Assembly (NCBI GenBank): GCA_021788565.1
Contig: JAJYKO010000034.1
Span: 1-15,660 of the forward strand
DNA: 15,660 nt
Source: Chloroflexota bacterium
Lineage (GTDB): Bacteria; Chloroflexota; UBA6077
Direction of reading: 5' to 3'
Shown here: positions 1-6,697 of the stretch, in pieces
Position numbering within the stretch: the stretch's first letter is position 1
Layout: each line of letters opens with the position of its first letter
Translations under genes and position numbers: made by a program
The notes under the pieces: generated by a model
Told to the model about the DNA's origin: nothing
What the model saw: only the letters and a program-made list of their open reading frames with translations
Database searches by the model: none

Positions 1-367
1 GCTGGTCCGCCAGGTTCCGAACGTCGAAAGAGCAGTTGGGGCAATCGCTGATGAGCCCCTGTGTCGAGCCGGACGCCAGCGCAAGGTAGTTGGGGAGACT
101 CGGATGGCGGATCGCGTAGTAGTGGGTGGCCGAGGCGTAGGTACGGGCGACCTGATTGATGTAGGGTGCCTCGGGAGAGCCAATTATCTCGCTGTAGCTC
201 TTGTTCTCCATCACGATGACGAAGACGTGGCCAAAGCTGGGGATCGTACCCGACGGGGTCTCAGCAGCGCCGGGCGCGCATCCTGCGGAGCAGCAACCGA
301 CCAGCAGCGACAAAAGAACCGCTGCCAGGGACGAGGGATGTCCCATCGACGAAAGAACAGCTCTCAT
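1..367 (-). CDS. Phosphoesterase-family lipoprotein, N-terminal part (runs off the window)
   Basis: Only the first 122 codons are present; the gene continues beyond base 1. Translating the minus strand from ATG at 367 gives a hydrophobic leader with a lipobox (Leu22-Val23-Gly24-Cys25), so the product is probably a lipid-anchored exported protein. The mature part begins with HVFVIVMENKSYSEIIG, followed by an HPSLPNYLALASGST motif. These are hallmarks of the phosphoesterase family that includes acid phosphatases and phospholipase C-like enzymes (PF04185), where the ENxS segment helps bind the catalytic metal. The likely role is hydrolysis of phosphomonoesters or phosphodiesters outside the membrane; the substrate cannot be read from this fragment. 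The ribosome-binding site is weak (GGAG about 14 nt upstream). A second in-frame ATG at 346 would also keep the signal peptide. No obvious promoter was found in 368-470. Confidence 0.8.
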   Translation of the reverse strand, partial: MRAVLSSMGHPSSLAAVLLSLLVGCCSAGCAPGAAETPSGTIPSFGHVFVIVMENKSYSEIIGSPEAPYINQVARTYASATHYYAIRHPSLPNYLALASGSTQGLISDCPNCSFDVRNLADQ

Positions 368-472
368 CGGTGCTTTTGCGTCTCCGCGCGGTGGAACCTC
401 CCTGTTCACCCTGTGAGCGTCATCAGGTCGGTCAACTGCAAGGAGCCGGCCATCGGATTTACTTGAAGGAAT

Positions 473-594
473 GGTTCGGGAGGGAGGGCAGATGGGGTTA
501 CAGTCGGGGAGGGCGAGCCTCCCGGCGAGCCGCCACGTCGGTAGGAAACTGGCGGCTCAGCAGGAGCTTCGCCCTCCCATCGTCCTCCCGAGCC
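473..594. repeat. Large imperfect palindrome (REP/MITE-like element)
   Basis: Two nested inverted repeats share one centre. The inner arms are 507-535 and 550-578, 29 bases each with about six mismatches, starting GGGAGGGCGA and ending GAGCCGCCA. The outer arms are 473-483 and 584-594 (GGTTCGGGAGG against CCTCCCGAGCC, 11 pairs with one G-T). The loop is 536-549. The reverse strand translates to a GEAPAEP-type string, which I recognise from dispersed palindromic repeats in several environmental phyla (from memory). It lies between the end of the hydroxyacid dehydrogenase gene and the start of the phosphoesterase gene, both on the minus strand, so it could also act as a transcript-end structure. 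No second copy is seen in this window. Confidence 0.75.
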
Positions 595-629
595 CTCAGC
601 GGCACTGCGACCCCAACGCTGAACCATGC

Positions 630-1592
630 CTACTTGAGTACCTCGGGATTCGCCACGTAGCGGGGCTTCTCACCCCTCAGCACCGCCAGGACGTCGGACG
701 CCATGCTCGTCGCCATCCGCTCCATCGCCTCCTCGGTCAAGGCCGCGGTGTGCGGGGTAAGGAGCAGGTTGGGAACGTCGTACAACTGGTGGGCGGCAGG
801 AAGTGGCTCCTCGCCAAAGACGTCAAGGGCAGCTCCGGCGATGGTTCCGTTCCTCAGCGCCGCTGCCAGCGCTTCCTCGTCCACCACTGTACCGCGCGAG
901 GCGTTTATCAGATAGGCGGTGGACTTCATAAGCGCGAGCTCCCGAGCCCCGATGAGTCCCTTCGTCTCAGGAGTCAGCGGCACATGGAGGGAAACCACAT
1001 CGGCGCGCTGAAGTAAGTCATCGATGGATCCTGCCATCGTTGCACCCAGTTCCGCGACAACCTCAGGCCTCGCGTAGGGATCGTAGGCCACGATCCGGGC
1101 GTCGAAAGCTCCTCTGCACTTACGTGCGGTCAGAGTACCAATCCTTCCGAGGCCGATGAAGCCGAAGGTGCGGCCGGTCAGCTCCCGTCCAAGCTTCTCT
1201 CGGGCACCCCAGTTGCCGGTCCGGGTCTCTCTGTCCAGCCGCAGGTAGCCCTTAGACATGGCCAGAGCCACGCCAAGGACGTGCTCGGCCACCGAGACGG
1301 AGTTGGCATCGGGGGTGTAAACGACAGCGACGCCGCGCCTGGTCGCCGCGGCAACGTCCACGTTGTCCAGACCAACGCCGTTGCGACCTATCACCTGCAG
1401 CGATTCCGCGGCGTCGATGACCTCCGCGGTAATCCGGCTGAGCCGCACCGCGAGGGCGTGGACACCTCTCATTTCCCGGGCCACGACGGCTGGCTCCGGG
1501 CTGCTGGCTACTCGATATTCCGCGCTTTCCTGGAACAGCCTTGCCGCGGCGGGATGCAGCGGCTGAGGTGCCAGGACGATTTTCTTAACCAT
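630..1592 (-). CDS. D-isomer-specific 2-hydroxyacid dehydrogenase (phosphoglycerate dehydrogenase-like)
   Basis: This 320-residue cytoplasmic NAD-dependent oxidoreductase interconverts a D-2-hydroxy acid and the matching 2-keto acid. The Rossmann motif GLGRIG spans residues 147-152, and Asp171 at the end of the next strand points to NAD rather than NADP. The catalytic Arg (NASRGTVVDE, Arg233), Glu262 (FGEEPLP) and His281 (TPHTAA) are all present. The length fits a short form without the C-terminal ACT domain of long SerA enzymes, so serine synthesis is only one option; glyoxylate/hydroxypyruvate reductase or a sugar-acid catabolic enzyme is equally possible. The start ATG has an AGAGGA site eight bases upstream. 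It follows the SDR gene by 61 bp in the same direction and is probably co-transcribed. The substrate is not identifiable. Confidence 0.9.
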   Translation of the reverse strand: MVKKIVLAPQPLHPAAARLFQESAEYRVASSPEPAVVAREMRGVHALAVRLSRITAEVIDAAESLQVIGRNGVGLDNVDVAAATRRGVAVVYTPDANSVSVAEHVLGVALAMSKGYLRLDRETRTGNWGAREKLGRELTGRTFGFIGLGRIGTLTARKCRGAFDARIVAYDPYARPEVVAELGATMAGSIDDLLQRADVVSLHVPLTPETKGLIGARELALMKSTAYLINASRGTVVDEEALAAALRNGTIAGAALDVFGEEPLPAAHQLYDVPNLLLTPHTAALTEEAMERMATSMASDVLAVLRGEKPRYVANPEVLK

Positions 1593-1653
1593 GCGTCACG
1601 TCCTCTTCGTTGGGAAGGCTGTCTGATGCGCCCTCAGATGGAACGGAGGCTGG

Positions 1654-2424
1654 CTAGTCGATGTGCAATCCGCCGTTAACATCCAGTTCCTCGCCGGTGA
1701 TGTAGCTCGCCCTGTCCGACGCCAGGAACACGACGGCATCCGCAACATCCTCCGCTCGGCCCAGTCGCCCGAGCAGGATGTTCTGGCGCGACTGCTCCAG
1801 AATCCCCAGACGCGTCCCCTCCTCCACGAGACCCACGGTTATGTCCGTGTCGATGAGGCCCGGGGCTACAGCATTCGCGGTGATCCCGTAACGCGCCATC
1901 TGCTTGGCCACCGCCTTCATGAAGCCTGCCACACCGGCCTTGGCCGCGCAGTAGTGGGCGCTCCCGAAGACTCCGCCGCCCTGCTTACCCGACACCGAAG
2001 AGATCGACACAATGCGGCCGTAACTCTGTTCCATCATCGCAGGGAGCACGGCTTTGGTACAGAGAAAGACGCCCTTGAGATCGACGTTCATGATGAGGTC
2101 CCACTCGTCCACGGTGATATCGGTCACCGGGGTGGGCCTGGTGATTCCGGCGCAGTTGGCCAGAATATCGATGCGCCCGAAGGCGGATTTCGCCTCAGAG
2201 GCCATCCGCTGAGTCTGCTCCTCGCTGGTGACGTCGACGGCAGTTACCACGGCGCGGCGCCCCAGGTCACGTATCTCCGCCGCGACCTTCTGCGCCCCGG
2301 CGAGATTGAGGTCAGCGATCAGGATGTCCGCACCCTCGCGAGCCATTGCCAGTGCCGTTGCCCGTCCTATGCCCCGTTGAGTGCCGGCCCCTGTGACGAT
2401 GGCAGCCTTTCCTTCCAACAGCAT
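1654..2424 (-). CDS. SDR-family oxidoreductase (FabG / glucose 1-dehydrogenase-like)
   Basis: This 256-residue classical short-chain dehydrogenase is a cytoplasmic NAD(P)-dependent alcohol/ketone oxidoreductase. The cofactor motif TGAGTQRGIG is at residues 11-20. Asp38 (ADLN) after the second strand favours NAD(H). The NNAG-equivalent is NCAG (90-93). The catalytic set is Asn113, Ser142/Ser143, Tyr158 and Lys162 (YCAAK). The end (ITGEELDVNGGLHID) is the usual SDR C-terminus, and the length is typical. The ATG has an AGGAGGG site six to seven bases upstream. It is the first gene of the minus-strand pair with the hydroxyacid dehydrogenase and is divergent from the zinc alcohol dehydrogenase at 2568. 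That context suggests oxidation of a sugar, polyol or hydroxy acid rather than fatty-acid synthesis, for which no partner genes are nearby. The substrate is unknown. Confidence 0.92.
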   Translation of the reverse strand: MLLEGKAAIVTGAGTQRGIGRATALAMAREGADILIADLNLAGAQKVAAEIRDLGRRAVVTAVDVTSEEQTQRMASEAKSAFGRIDILANCAGITRPTPVTDITVDEWDLIMNVDLKGVFLCTKAVLPAMMEQSYGRIVSISSVSGKQGGGVFGSAHYCAAKAGVAGFMKAVAKQMARYGITANAVAPGLIDTDITVGLVEEGTRLGILEQSRQNILLGRLGRAEDVADAVVFLASDRASYITGEELDVNGGLHID

Positions 2425-2462
2425 CTCTCGCCCTCCTGGTGGATCGCGGGGTCCATATCTCG

Positions 2463-2491
2463 TTGACTTCGACCCGTGGGGGTCGTATTCT
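2463..2491 (+). promoter_or_regulatory. Sigma70-type promoter with palindromic spacer, upstream of the zinc dehydrogenase
   Basis: TTGACT (2463-2468) and TATTCT (2486-2491) are separated by exactly 17 bases, a good housekeeping-sigma match. The predicted transcript starts near 2498, about 70 bases before the ATG at 2568. The spacer contains CGACCC-GTGG-GGGTCG (2470-2485), a perfect six-base inverted repeat placed where a bound repressor would block RNA polymerase. The same intergenic region must also serve the divergent SDR operon, for which I see no convincing hexamers. Confidence 0.6.
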
Positions 2492-2567
2492 CCCCGCCAG
2501 GGTTCGTTGAGCTAAGATACTCCGCTGATGAGCAACTCGCAAACGACGACATATCGAGGCAGGTGCG

Positions 2568-3593
2568 ATGAAAGCAGCCGTTCTTCGTGATTACTACAAG
2601 ATGCAGATCGAGGAAGTCCCAGAGCCGGAACCGGCTCCCAACGAAGTGAAGATCCGGGTGTCGGTCGCCGGCATTTGCGGCTCAGAGATGCACGCCTACA
2701 AGGGAACCCACCCCTTCCGGCGCCCACCTTCCATCCAGGGTCATGAGATGGCCGGAGACATTGTGGCCATCGGGTCCGAGGTGCGTCGTTTCGCCGTCGG
2801 CGATCGAGTCACTCTCGATCCGCAGAGGGTCTGCGGCGTTTGCGAAGATTGCGTCTCCGGCCACCCGAACTCCTGCACCAAGAAAATCATGCTGGGTGTT
2901 CAGCAGTGGCCGGGCGCCTTCGGTCAGTACATCGTTGCCCCCGAGCAGCAGATCTACAAACTGCCTGACCACGTCTCATACGCCGAGGGCTCGATGGTGG
3001 AGCCGCTGTCCGTGGGTGTCCACGCGGTCCGCCAGGCAGGGGTGAAGCCAGGCAGTTCGGTGCTGATTCTTGGCGGCGGCACTATCGGGCTGTGCGCGCT
3101 CGCCGGCGCCAGGGCCGCGGGTGCGGCGCAAACCATCATCACCGACGCTTTCGATTTCAACCTGGACGTCGCCAAGAAACTGGGCGCGACGGCCACGGCC
3201 AACGTGCGTCGTCAGGACGTCAACCAGGTGGTGGCCGAGGCGACGGATGGAAAAGGCGTGGATGCGGCCCTGGTGGCGGTCGGGGTCCCGGCGGTCGTGA
3301 ACCAGGCCATCGCCGCCGTGAAGAGACGTGGAGAGGTTGTGCTTATCGGCCTCTTCCACGAGCCCATTTCCATTCAGGACAGCTTCGCCATCATCAGCGC
3401 GGAGCGGGTGCTTCGGGGTAGCCAGACCTACAACCCGGAGGACGTCCAGCTCGCTCTGGACCTCATCTCCAGCGGGCAGGTGGACGTCAAGGCCATGATC
3501 ACCCACGAGCTACCGATCGACGACGCGCAGCACGCCTTCGAGATGGTGGACAAGAGACTCGAGGATTGCGTGAAGGTGATCTTGAAGCACTAG
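2568..3593 (+). CDS. Zinc-dependent alcohol/polyol dehydrogenase (MDR superfamily)
   Basis: This 341-residue cytoplasmic medium-chain dehydrogenase oxidises a secondary alcohol, probably a polyol or sugar alcohol, with NAD. Catalytic zinc ligands are Cys37 (GICGSE), His59-Glu60 (GHE) and probably Glu145 (MVEPLSVG). The structural zinc loop has four cysteines at 89, 92, 95 and 103 (CGVCEDCVSGHPNSC). The nucleotide-binding motif GGGTIG is at 169-174. The layout resembles sorbitol dehydrogenase, threonine dehydrogenase and galactitol-1-phosphate dehydrogenase; I cannot choose among them. It is divergent from the SDR/hydroxyacid dehydrogenase pair, so three oxidoreductases may act on the same carbon source. 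Control probably comes from the promoter/operator at 2463-2491. The transcript likely ends at the strong hairpin at 3618-3659. Confidence 0.92.
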   Translation: MKAAVLRDYYKMQIEEVPEPEPAPNEVKIRVSVAGICGSEMHAYKGTHPFRRPPSIQGHEMAGDIVAIGSEVRRFAVGDRVTLDPQRVCGVCEDCVSGHPNSCTKKIMLGVQQWPGAFGQYIVAPEQQIYKLPDHVSYAEGSMVEPLSVGVHAVRQAGVKPGSSVLILGGGTIGLCALAGARAAGAAQTIITDAFDFNLDVAKKLGATATANVRRQDVNQVVAEATDGKGVDAALVAVGVPAVVNQAIAAVKRRGEVVLIGLFHEPISIQDSFAIISAERVLRGSQTYNPEDVQLALDLISSGQVDVKAMITHELPIDDAQHAFEMVDKRLEDCVKVILKH

Positions 3594-3617
3594 GGTCTGC
3601 CACGGTGGATTCACGAC

Positions 3618-3659
3618 GCGCCCCGGGGTCCCATGGTTGGCCATGGGGCCTCGGGGTGC
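3618..3659 (+). terminator. Long GC-rich terminator-like hairpin after the zinc dehydrogenase
   Basis: CCCCGGGGTCCCATGG (3621-3636) pairs with CCATGGGGCCTCGGGG (3641-3656) over all 16 positions, with two G-U wobbles, around a TTGG loop. Three further pairs extend it to 3618-3659. No T-run follows, so it is not a classical intrinsic terminator. It lies between convergent genes ending at 3593 and 3682. The wobbles become mismatches on the minus strand, so it is more stable in the plus-strand transcript. A smaller hairpin (CTGCC...GGCAG, 3662-3678) lies next to the minus-strand gene end. Confidence 0.6.
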
Positions 3660-3681
3660 ACCTGCCTCAGCCTGGCAGTAT

Positions 3682-4704
3682 CTAAGGATAGACAGGGTCC
3701 TTCACGTTGTTGGTCATCAAGTTGGAGATAGTCGTGTTCGTATCGCCGATGTGGTAGACGCCGTAGAAGTCGAAGGAGATGCGATCTCGCCGCACCTCTG
3801 TGCCGGAGATAGTCCCGCCGAGGGCGGCGATTTCGATCCCGGTCGGCTGCATGGACACGCCCCCAAAGCCATTATCCGATAAGACGTTGCCGGTCAACTG
3901 CGTGCCCGAGATCGTGCCATGGCCCGATGCCGAGGTCATTGCATGGAGCGAGATGCCCGGTATAAAGCCGCCCGTTACCACGTTATTCGAGACGACGTTG
4001 TTAGTTATGTTTACAGTTCCATAACTGCCTCCGGCCACTACTATGCCGCCTACGCCCGGGATACTGTCCCCCACCGCGGGGTCGTACCCCGCCACGTTGT
4101 TGCCCGAGATGACGTTGCCCGAGACCGTGCCCCCTGGGTTCTTGGCGGAGAGCACTATGCCGCAGTCGTTTAGGTCGTCCTTCACAAGGTTGTCGCTCAC
4201 GATGTTCCCCGTGCCGGCAACCGCGGCCGTATCGATGGCATTTGGAGCGAAGAGGCTGTTGGGGCCATCGTCGTAAACTCCGATACCGCCGTGACGGTTC
4301 CCTTCCACCGTGTTATGTTCGACGAGAATGTTTCTGGTCCCCGCCAGTGCTATGGCTTTTACTTCCGTGCCCTCCACCGTGGAAAATGGATTGCCGGCAT
4401 TGCCCTCTACCGTGCTATTTTCGATAAGGGAGTCCGAGGCGTCCTGCACCAGGATGCCCTCGTCACTAGCTCCGGTAACTGTGGCTCCCACTACCTTGAC
4501 GTTCTCGATGCCTGATCCTATGTATATCCCCAAGTCATAGCCCTTTGCGTCGATGTTCCCGCTGATCGTCTGGCCCGACCGGGCGACAACCTTTGCGGTG
4601 AATCCGTTCGGCAGCGGCGTATTCCCCGCAAACGCGGTCCCGGCTGGGATCGTCACGCCAAGCGCCAGGACCAGAGCCGTAACGACAAGCCTTGACGTCT
4701 TCAT
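3682..4704 (-). CDS. Secreted right-handed parallel beta-helix repeat protein
   Basis: This 340-residue exported protein has a clear signal peptide: positive start MKTSR, hydrophobic core, probable cleavage after AFA near residue 26. The rest is a succession of imperfect repeats of about 20-25 residues rich in Asn, Gly, Val and Thr, such as NIVSDNLVKDD, VSGNVISGNNV and NITNNVVSNNVVTGG. This is typical of parallel beta-helix (PbH1/pectate-lyase-like) folds with asparagine ladders. Relatives include polysaccharide lyases, epimerases and surface adhesins. I see no distinct catalytic domain, so the role could be carbohydrate binding, cleavage or adhesion. It lies 18 bp after the cytochrome gene and is probably co-transcribed. 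Its GGAGG site is about 11 bases before the ATG, longer than ideal, which suggests lower translation than the cytochrome. Confidence 0.85.
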   Translation of the reverse strand: MKTSRLVVTALVLALGVTIPAGTAFAGNTPLPNGFTAKVVARSGQTISGNIDAKGYDLGIYIGSGIENVKVVGATVTGASDEGILVQDASDSLIENSTVEGNAGNPFSTVEGTEVKAIALAGTRNILVEHNTVEGNRHGGIGVYDDGPNSLFAPNAIDTAAVAGTGNIVSDNLVKDDLNDCGIVLSAKNPGGTVSGNVISGNNVAGYDPAVGDSIPGVGGIVVAGGSYGTVNITNNVVSNNVVTGGFIPGISLHAMTSASGHGTISGTQLTGNVLSDNGFGGVSMQPTGIEIAALGGTISGTEVRRDRISFDFYGVYHIGDTNTTISNLMTNNVKDPVYP

Positions 4705-4722
4705 TTCTTGCTCAACCTCCGC

Positions 4723-5859
4723 CTAGTGTTCCCAGGACAGCTTTGTGCCGTTCGGTCTCTCCTGCAGTCCGTCCGCGCCGCTCAGCCAGGTGGTCGATCC
4801 GTCCGTGAAAGTCACTACTCCGTCGGACTTTCGCCACACCAGCAGGCCGCCCGTCGTATCCTGGATGGTGTCTCCGTTGGGAGCGACATGCTCGTTGTCA
4901 AGAGGCAGGCCCACTATGTTGGGAATCATGTCCGACATCGCCTTGAATCCGAGCCTGAACCCGGCCCCGGTCGCCGGCGTGTTGCTGACAGCTGGAATGG
5001 ATCTGAGGTACGCGATGATCGCCCGGAGGTCCGAGTCGGTAAGCTGATTGAAACCACCGCCGGAAAGCGGAGTTCCGTGCACAACCTCGCCCATCAGCCC
5101 CTGCACGCCGGTCCCCTCGGGCTCAAGGCCCGTCCTCAACACCGCGGCCACCTCGGCGTCGGTCCAGTTGCCGATGCCCGTCACCTTATCCGGCGTGAGG
5201 TTGGACGCCACCTGGTTGCTGACCGTCGATCCCGCGAGAAGCCTTGCCCGATCCGGCGCTCCTGACGGAAGAGAGGGGGTGTGGCAGCTACCGCAGTCGC
5301 TTACAGCCGAAACCAGGTACCTGCCTCGCTCGAGGCCGCTTGTCGGGGCCGTAGCCGGCGAGGGAGGCAGGGCGGGTGGTGGTGGTACGGGCCCCTTCAG
5401 GGTGTTGTCCGGCACATCATTCTTCACGGCCGGCACGGTGCGAAGGTAGGCAACCAGATCCCTGACGTCGCTATTCGACATGAAGTGGTAGGTAGTGTAC
5501 GGCATGATCGGGAATAGCGGCAGACTCTGGTCGTCGATACCATTACGAATGGCACCGATGATCTGATCATCAGTCCAGCCGCCGATGCCGGTATCCTTGT
5601 CCGGGGTGATATTCTTGGCGGTCACACTCCCGAAAGGACCGGTGAATATCTCCCCAGACTGCTCTGTAGGCGCACCCGGCTTGTATCCCGCGAGGTCGGG
5701 CCCGTGGCATCCGCACGCACCCGTCGCCTCGAAGATGTACTTGCCGTGAACCGGATCGCCCGCGCTGGACGGGGCTGCCGCAGCGCTCATCGCCCCGAGG
5801 GCGAACACTACCAGCGCGAGAACGCCGGCCATGATCAAACCGGCTCGCGTAGTGCTCAT
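4723..5859 (-). CDS. Exported two-domain c-type cytochrome with C-terminal WRK/FTDG module
   Basis: I start this at ATG 5859 because AAAGGAGG ends seven bases upstream; an upstream ATG at 5949 lacks such a site. The product has 378 residues. Residues 1-29 form a signal peptide (or N-terminal anchor) ending in an Ala-rich stretch. Cytochrome domain 1 (about 36-145) has A48-C-G-C-H52 where CxxCH is expected, with probable axial Met119 (PIMPYT). A Pro-rich linker (about 157-172) leads to domain 2 (about 175-290) with a normal C189-G-S-C-H193 motif; its Met ligand is unclear (perhaps Met256). Residues 325-378 form a separate module with GLLVWRK, TFTDGSTTW and GLQERPN. The domains resemble cytochrome subunits that take electrons from exported dehydrogenases, but no partner dehydrogenase lies in the window. 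Translation may be controlled by the anti-Shine-Dalgarno segment at 5916-5925. Confidence 0.87.
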   Translation of the reverse strand: MSTTRAGLIMAGVLALVVFALGAMSAAAAPSSAGDPVHGKYIFEATGACGCHGPDLAGYKPGAPTEQSGEIFTGPFGSVTAKNITPDKDTGIGGWTDDQIIGAIRNGIDDQSLPLFPIMPYTTYHFMSNSDVRDLVAYLRTVPAVKNDVPDNTLKGPVPPPPALPPSPATAPTSGLERGRYLVSAVSDCGSCHTPSLPSGAPDRARLLAGSTVSNQVASNLTPDKVTGIGNWTDAEVAAVLRTGLEPEGTGVQGLMGEVVHGTPLSGGGFNQLTDSDLRAIIAYLRSIPAVSNTPATGAGFRLGFKAMSDMIPNIVGLPLDNEHVAPNGDTIQDTTGGLLVWRKSDGVVTFTDGSTTWLSGADGLQERPNGTKLSWEH

Positions 5860-5861
5860 CC

Positions 5862-5927
5862 GTGATCCTCCTTTTCGTTTCGAGCTGATTCGCTGGGAAA
5901 GAGACAGTAGCTTTGAAGGAGGATCGC
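5862..5927 (-). promoter_or_regulatory. Anti-Shine-Dalgarno stem in the cytochrome leader
   Basis: In the minus-strand transcript the ribosome-binding segment AAGGAGGATC (5864-5873) is perfectly complementary over ten bases to GATCCTCCTT (5916-5925). One more pair (5862/5927) lies beyond a single mismatch. The 42-nt region between has only weak internal pairing. Folding would bury the ribosome-binding site of the cytochrome gene, giving translational off-switching by temperature, ligand or protein. The pairing is read directly from the sequence; the regulatory role is inferred. Confidence 0.5.
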
Positions 5928-5969
5928 TCTGTGAGTTCGGAGACGCCACCTGAGGACTGGTAGTTCGAG

Positions 5970-5989
5970 GCCTACCAAAATGGGTAGGC
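5970..5989. promoter_or_regulatory. Inverted repeat GCCTACC-N6-GGTAGGC upstream of the cytochrome operon
   Basis: The arms are seven bases each and perfect, with spacer AAAATG. It lies 110 bases before the cytochrome start and just past the regulator terminator. It could be a DNA-binding site or a transcript hairpin. No T-run follows it in either direction that would make it a terminator. TACC...GGTA loosely recalls sites of NarL/LuxR-type regulators, such as the one encoded next door, but the spacing is not the NarL 7-2-7 pattern. Confidence 0.4.
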
Positions 5990-5992
5990 GCG

Positions 5993-6019
5993 AAAACACC
6001 CAGCCAATTGCGGTGGGTG
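5993..6019 (-). terminator. Rho-independent terminator of the two-component operon
   Basis: On the minus strand CACCCA-CC, loop GCAATT, GG-(bulged C)-TGGGTG is followed immediately by TTTT. It begins 12 bases after the stop codon of the response regulator at 6032. Stem plus U-tract make it a good intrinsic terminator, although short. Confidence 0.7.
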
Positions 6020-6031
6020 CTGACGAAAGAA

Positions 6032-6697
6032 TCAGGAGAAATGTCCGCGGGGATCTTTGGACCGAAGCAGGCCGTCGCGTAGCGCCATCACGGCCGCTTC
6101 GGCTCGGTTTCGGGCGTGCAGCTTTCCAAGGATGTTTTTCATGTGGTAGTTCACGGTGTTCTCGCTAATGCCAAGCGCTTGGGCGATGCCCTTGTTGGCG
6201 GCGCCACTGGCCACGAGTTGGAGCACTTCCCTCTCTCGATCGGAAAGCTCGTCGTATGTCTTCGGCTTCGGCTCTCCTCGTGCTTGGCGCGCAAACTCGC
6301 GCAGCAACTTCCCGGCCAGGGAGCGAGAGATCGCGGGCTGGCCCTGGGAGAGTCCGATCAGTAATTGCCGGAACTCCGTTCCGCTCATGTCCTTCAACAG
6401 GTAACCCTCGGCCCCAGCCTTGATCGCCTCAAATAGATCCTGCTCGTCGTCGGAGGCAGTCAGCATCACAATCTTGACGCCGGGAAGCGCAGCCTTGATA
6501 CGTCGGGTTGCCTCAAGCCCGCTCAGGTTCGGCATCTTTATGTCCATCAATACCAGATCCGGGCGTAATTCAAGCGACTTCTCGACTGCATCTACTCCGT
6601 TCCCGGCCTGACCCACTACCTCGACTTCCCAGGCCTTTAACAGGCTCGCCACGCCGTCGCGGAAGAGAGGATGATCATCAGCCAGCAGCGCACGCAT
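6032..6697 (-). CDS. NarL/FixJ-family (LuxR-type) response regulator
   Basis: This 221-residue cytoplasmic transcription regulator is phosphorylated by its partner kinase. The receiver domain (1-115) has the acidic pair Asp7-Asp8, phosphoacceptor Asp52 (LVLMDIKMP), Thr80 and Lys102. The C-terminal LuxR helix-turn-helix (about 150-207) reads LSDREREVLQLVASG...ISENTVNYHMKNILGKL. All key residues are present, so it should be active. The ATG at 6697 sits inside the last codons of the kinase gene (overlap of 20 bases), which implies translational coupling. AGGAGG is 15 bases upstream of this ATG, so an in-frame TTG at 6703 (nine-base spacing) or the ATG at 6721 are alternative starts. The targets are unknown; the adjacent cytochrome operon and the divergent prkA are natural candidates. 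Confidence 0.92.
   Translation of the reverse strand: MRALLADDHPLFRDGVASLLKAWEVEVVGQAGNGVDAVEKSLELRPDLVLMDIKMPNLSGLEATRRIKAALPGVKIVMLTASDDEQDLFEAIKAGAEGYLLKDMSGTEFRQLLIGLSQGQPAISRSLAGKLLREFARQARGEPKPKTYDELSDREREVLQLVASGAANKGIAQALGISENTVNYHMKNILGKLHARNRAEAAVMALRDGLLRSKDPRGHFS

Noticed and set aside
1663..2466. 267-codon open frame opposite the SDR gene
   Set aside because: It is a shadow of a gene with complete catalytic motifs on the other strand. High GC content produces many such frames here.
5860..5949. Upstream ATG (5949) for the cytochrome
   Set aside because: It would add 30 hydrophilic residues before the signal peptide and place the strong AAAGGAGG site inside the coding region.
5970..5989. 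Classical NarL 7-2-7 site
   Set aside because: The half-sites are present in outline, but the spacing is wrong (no two-base gap), so I list it only as an inverted repeat.
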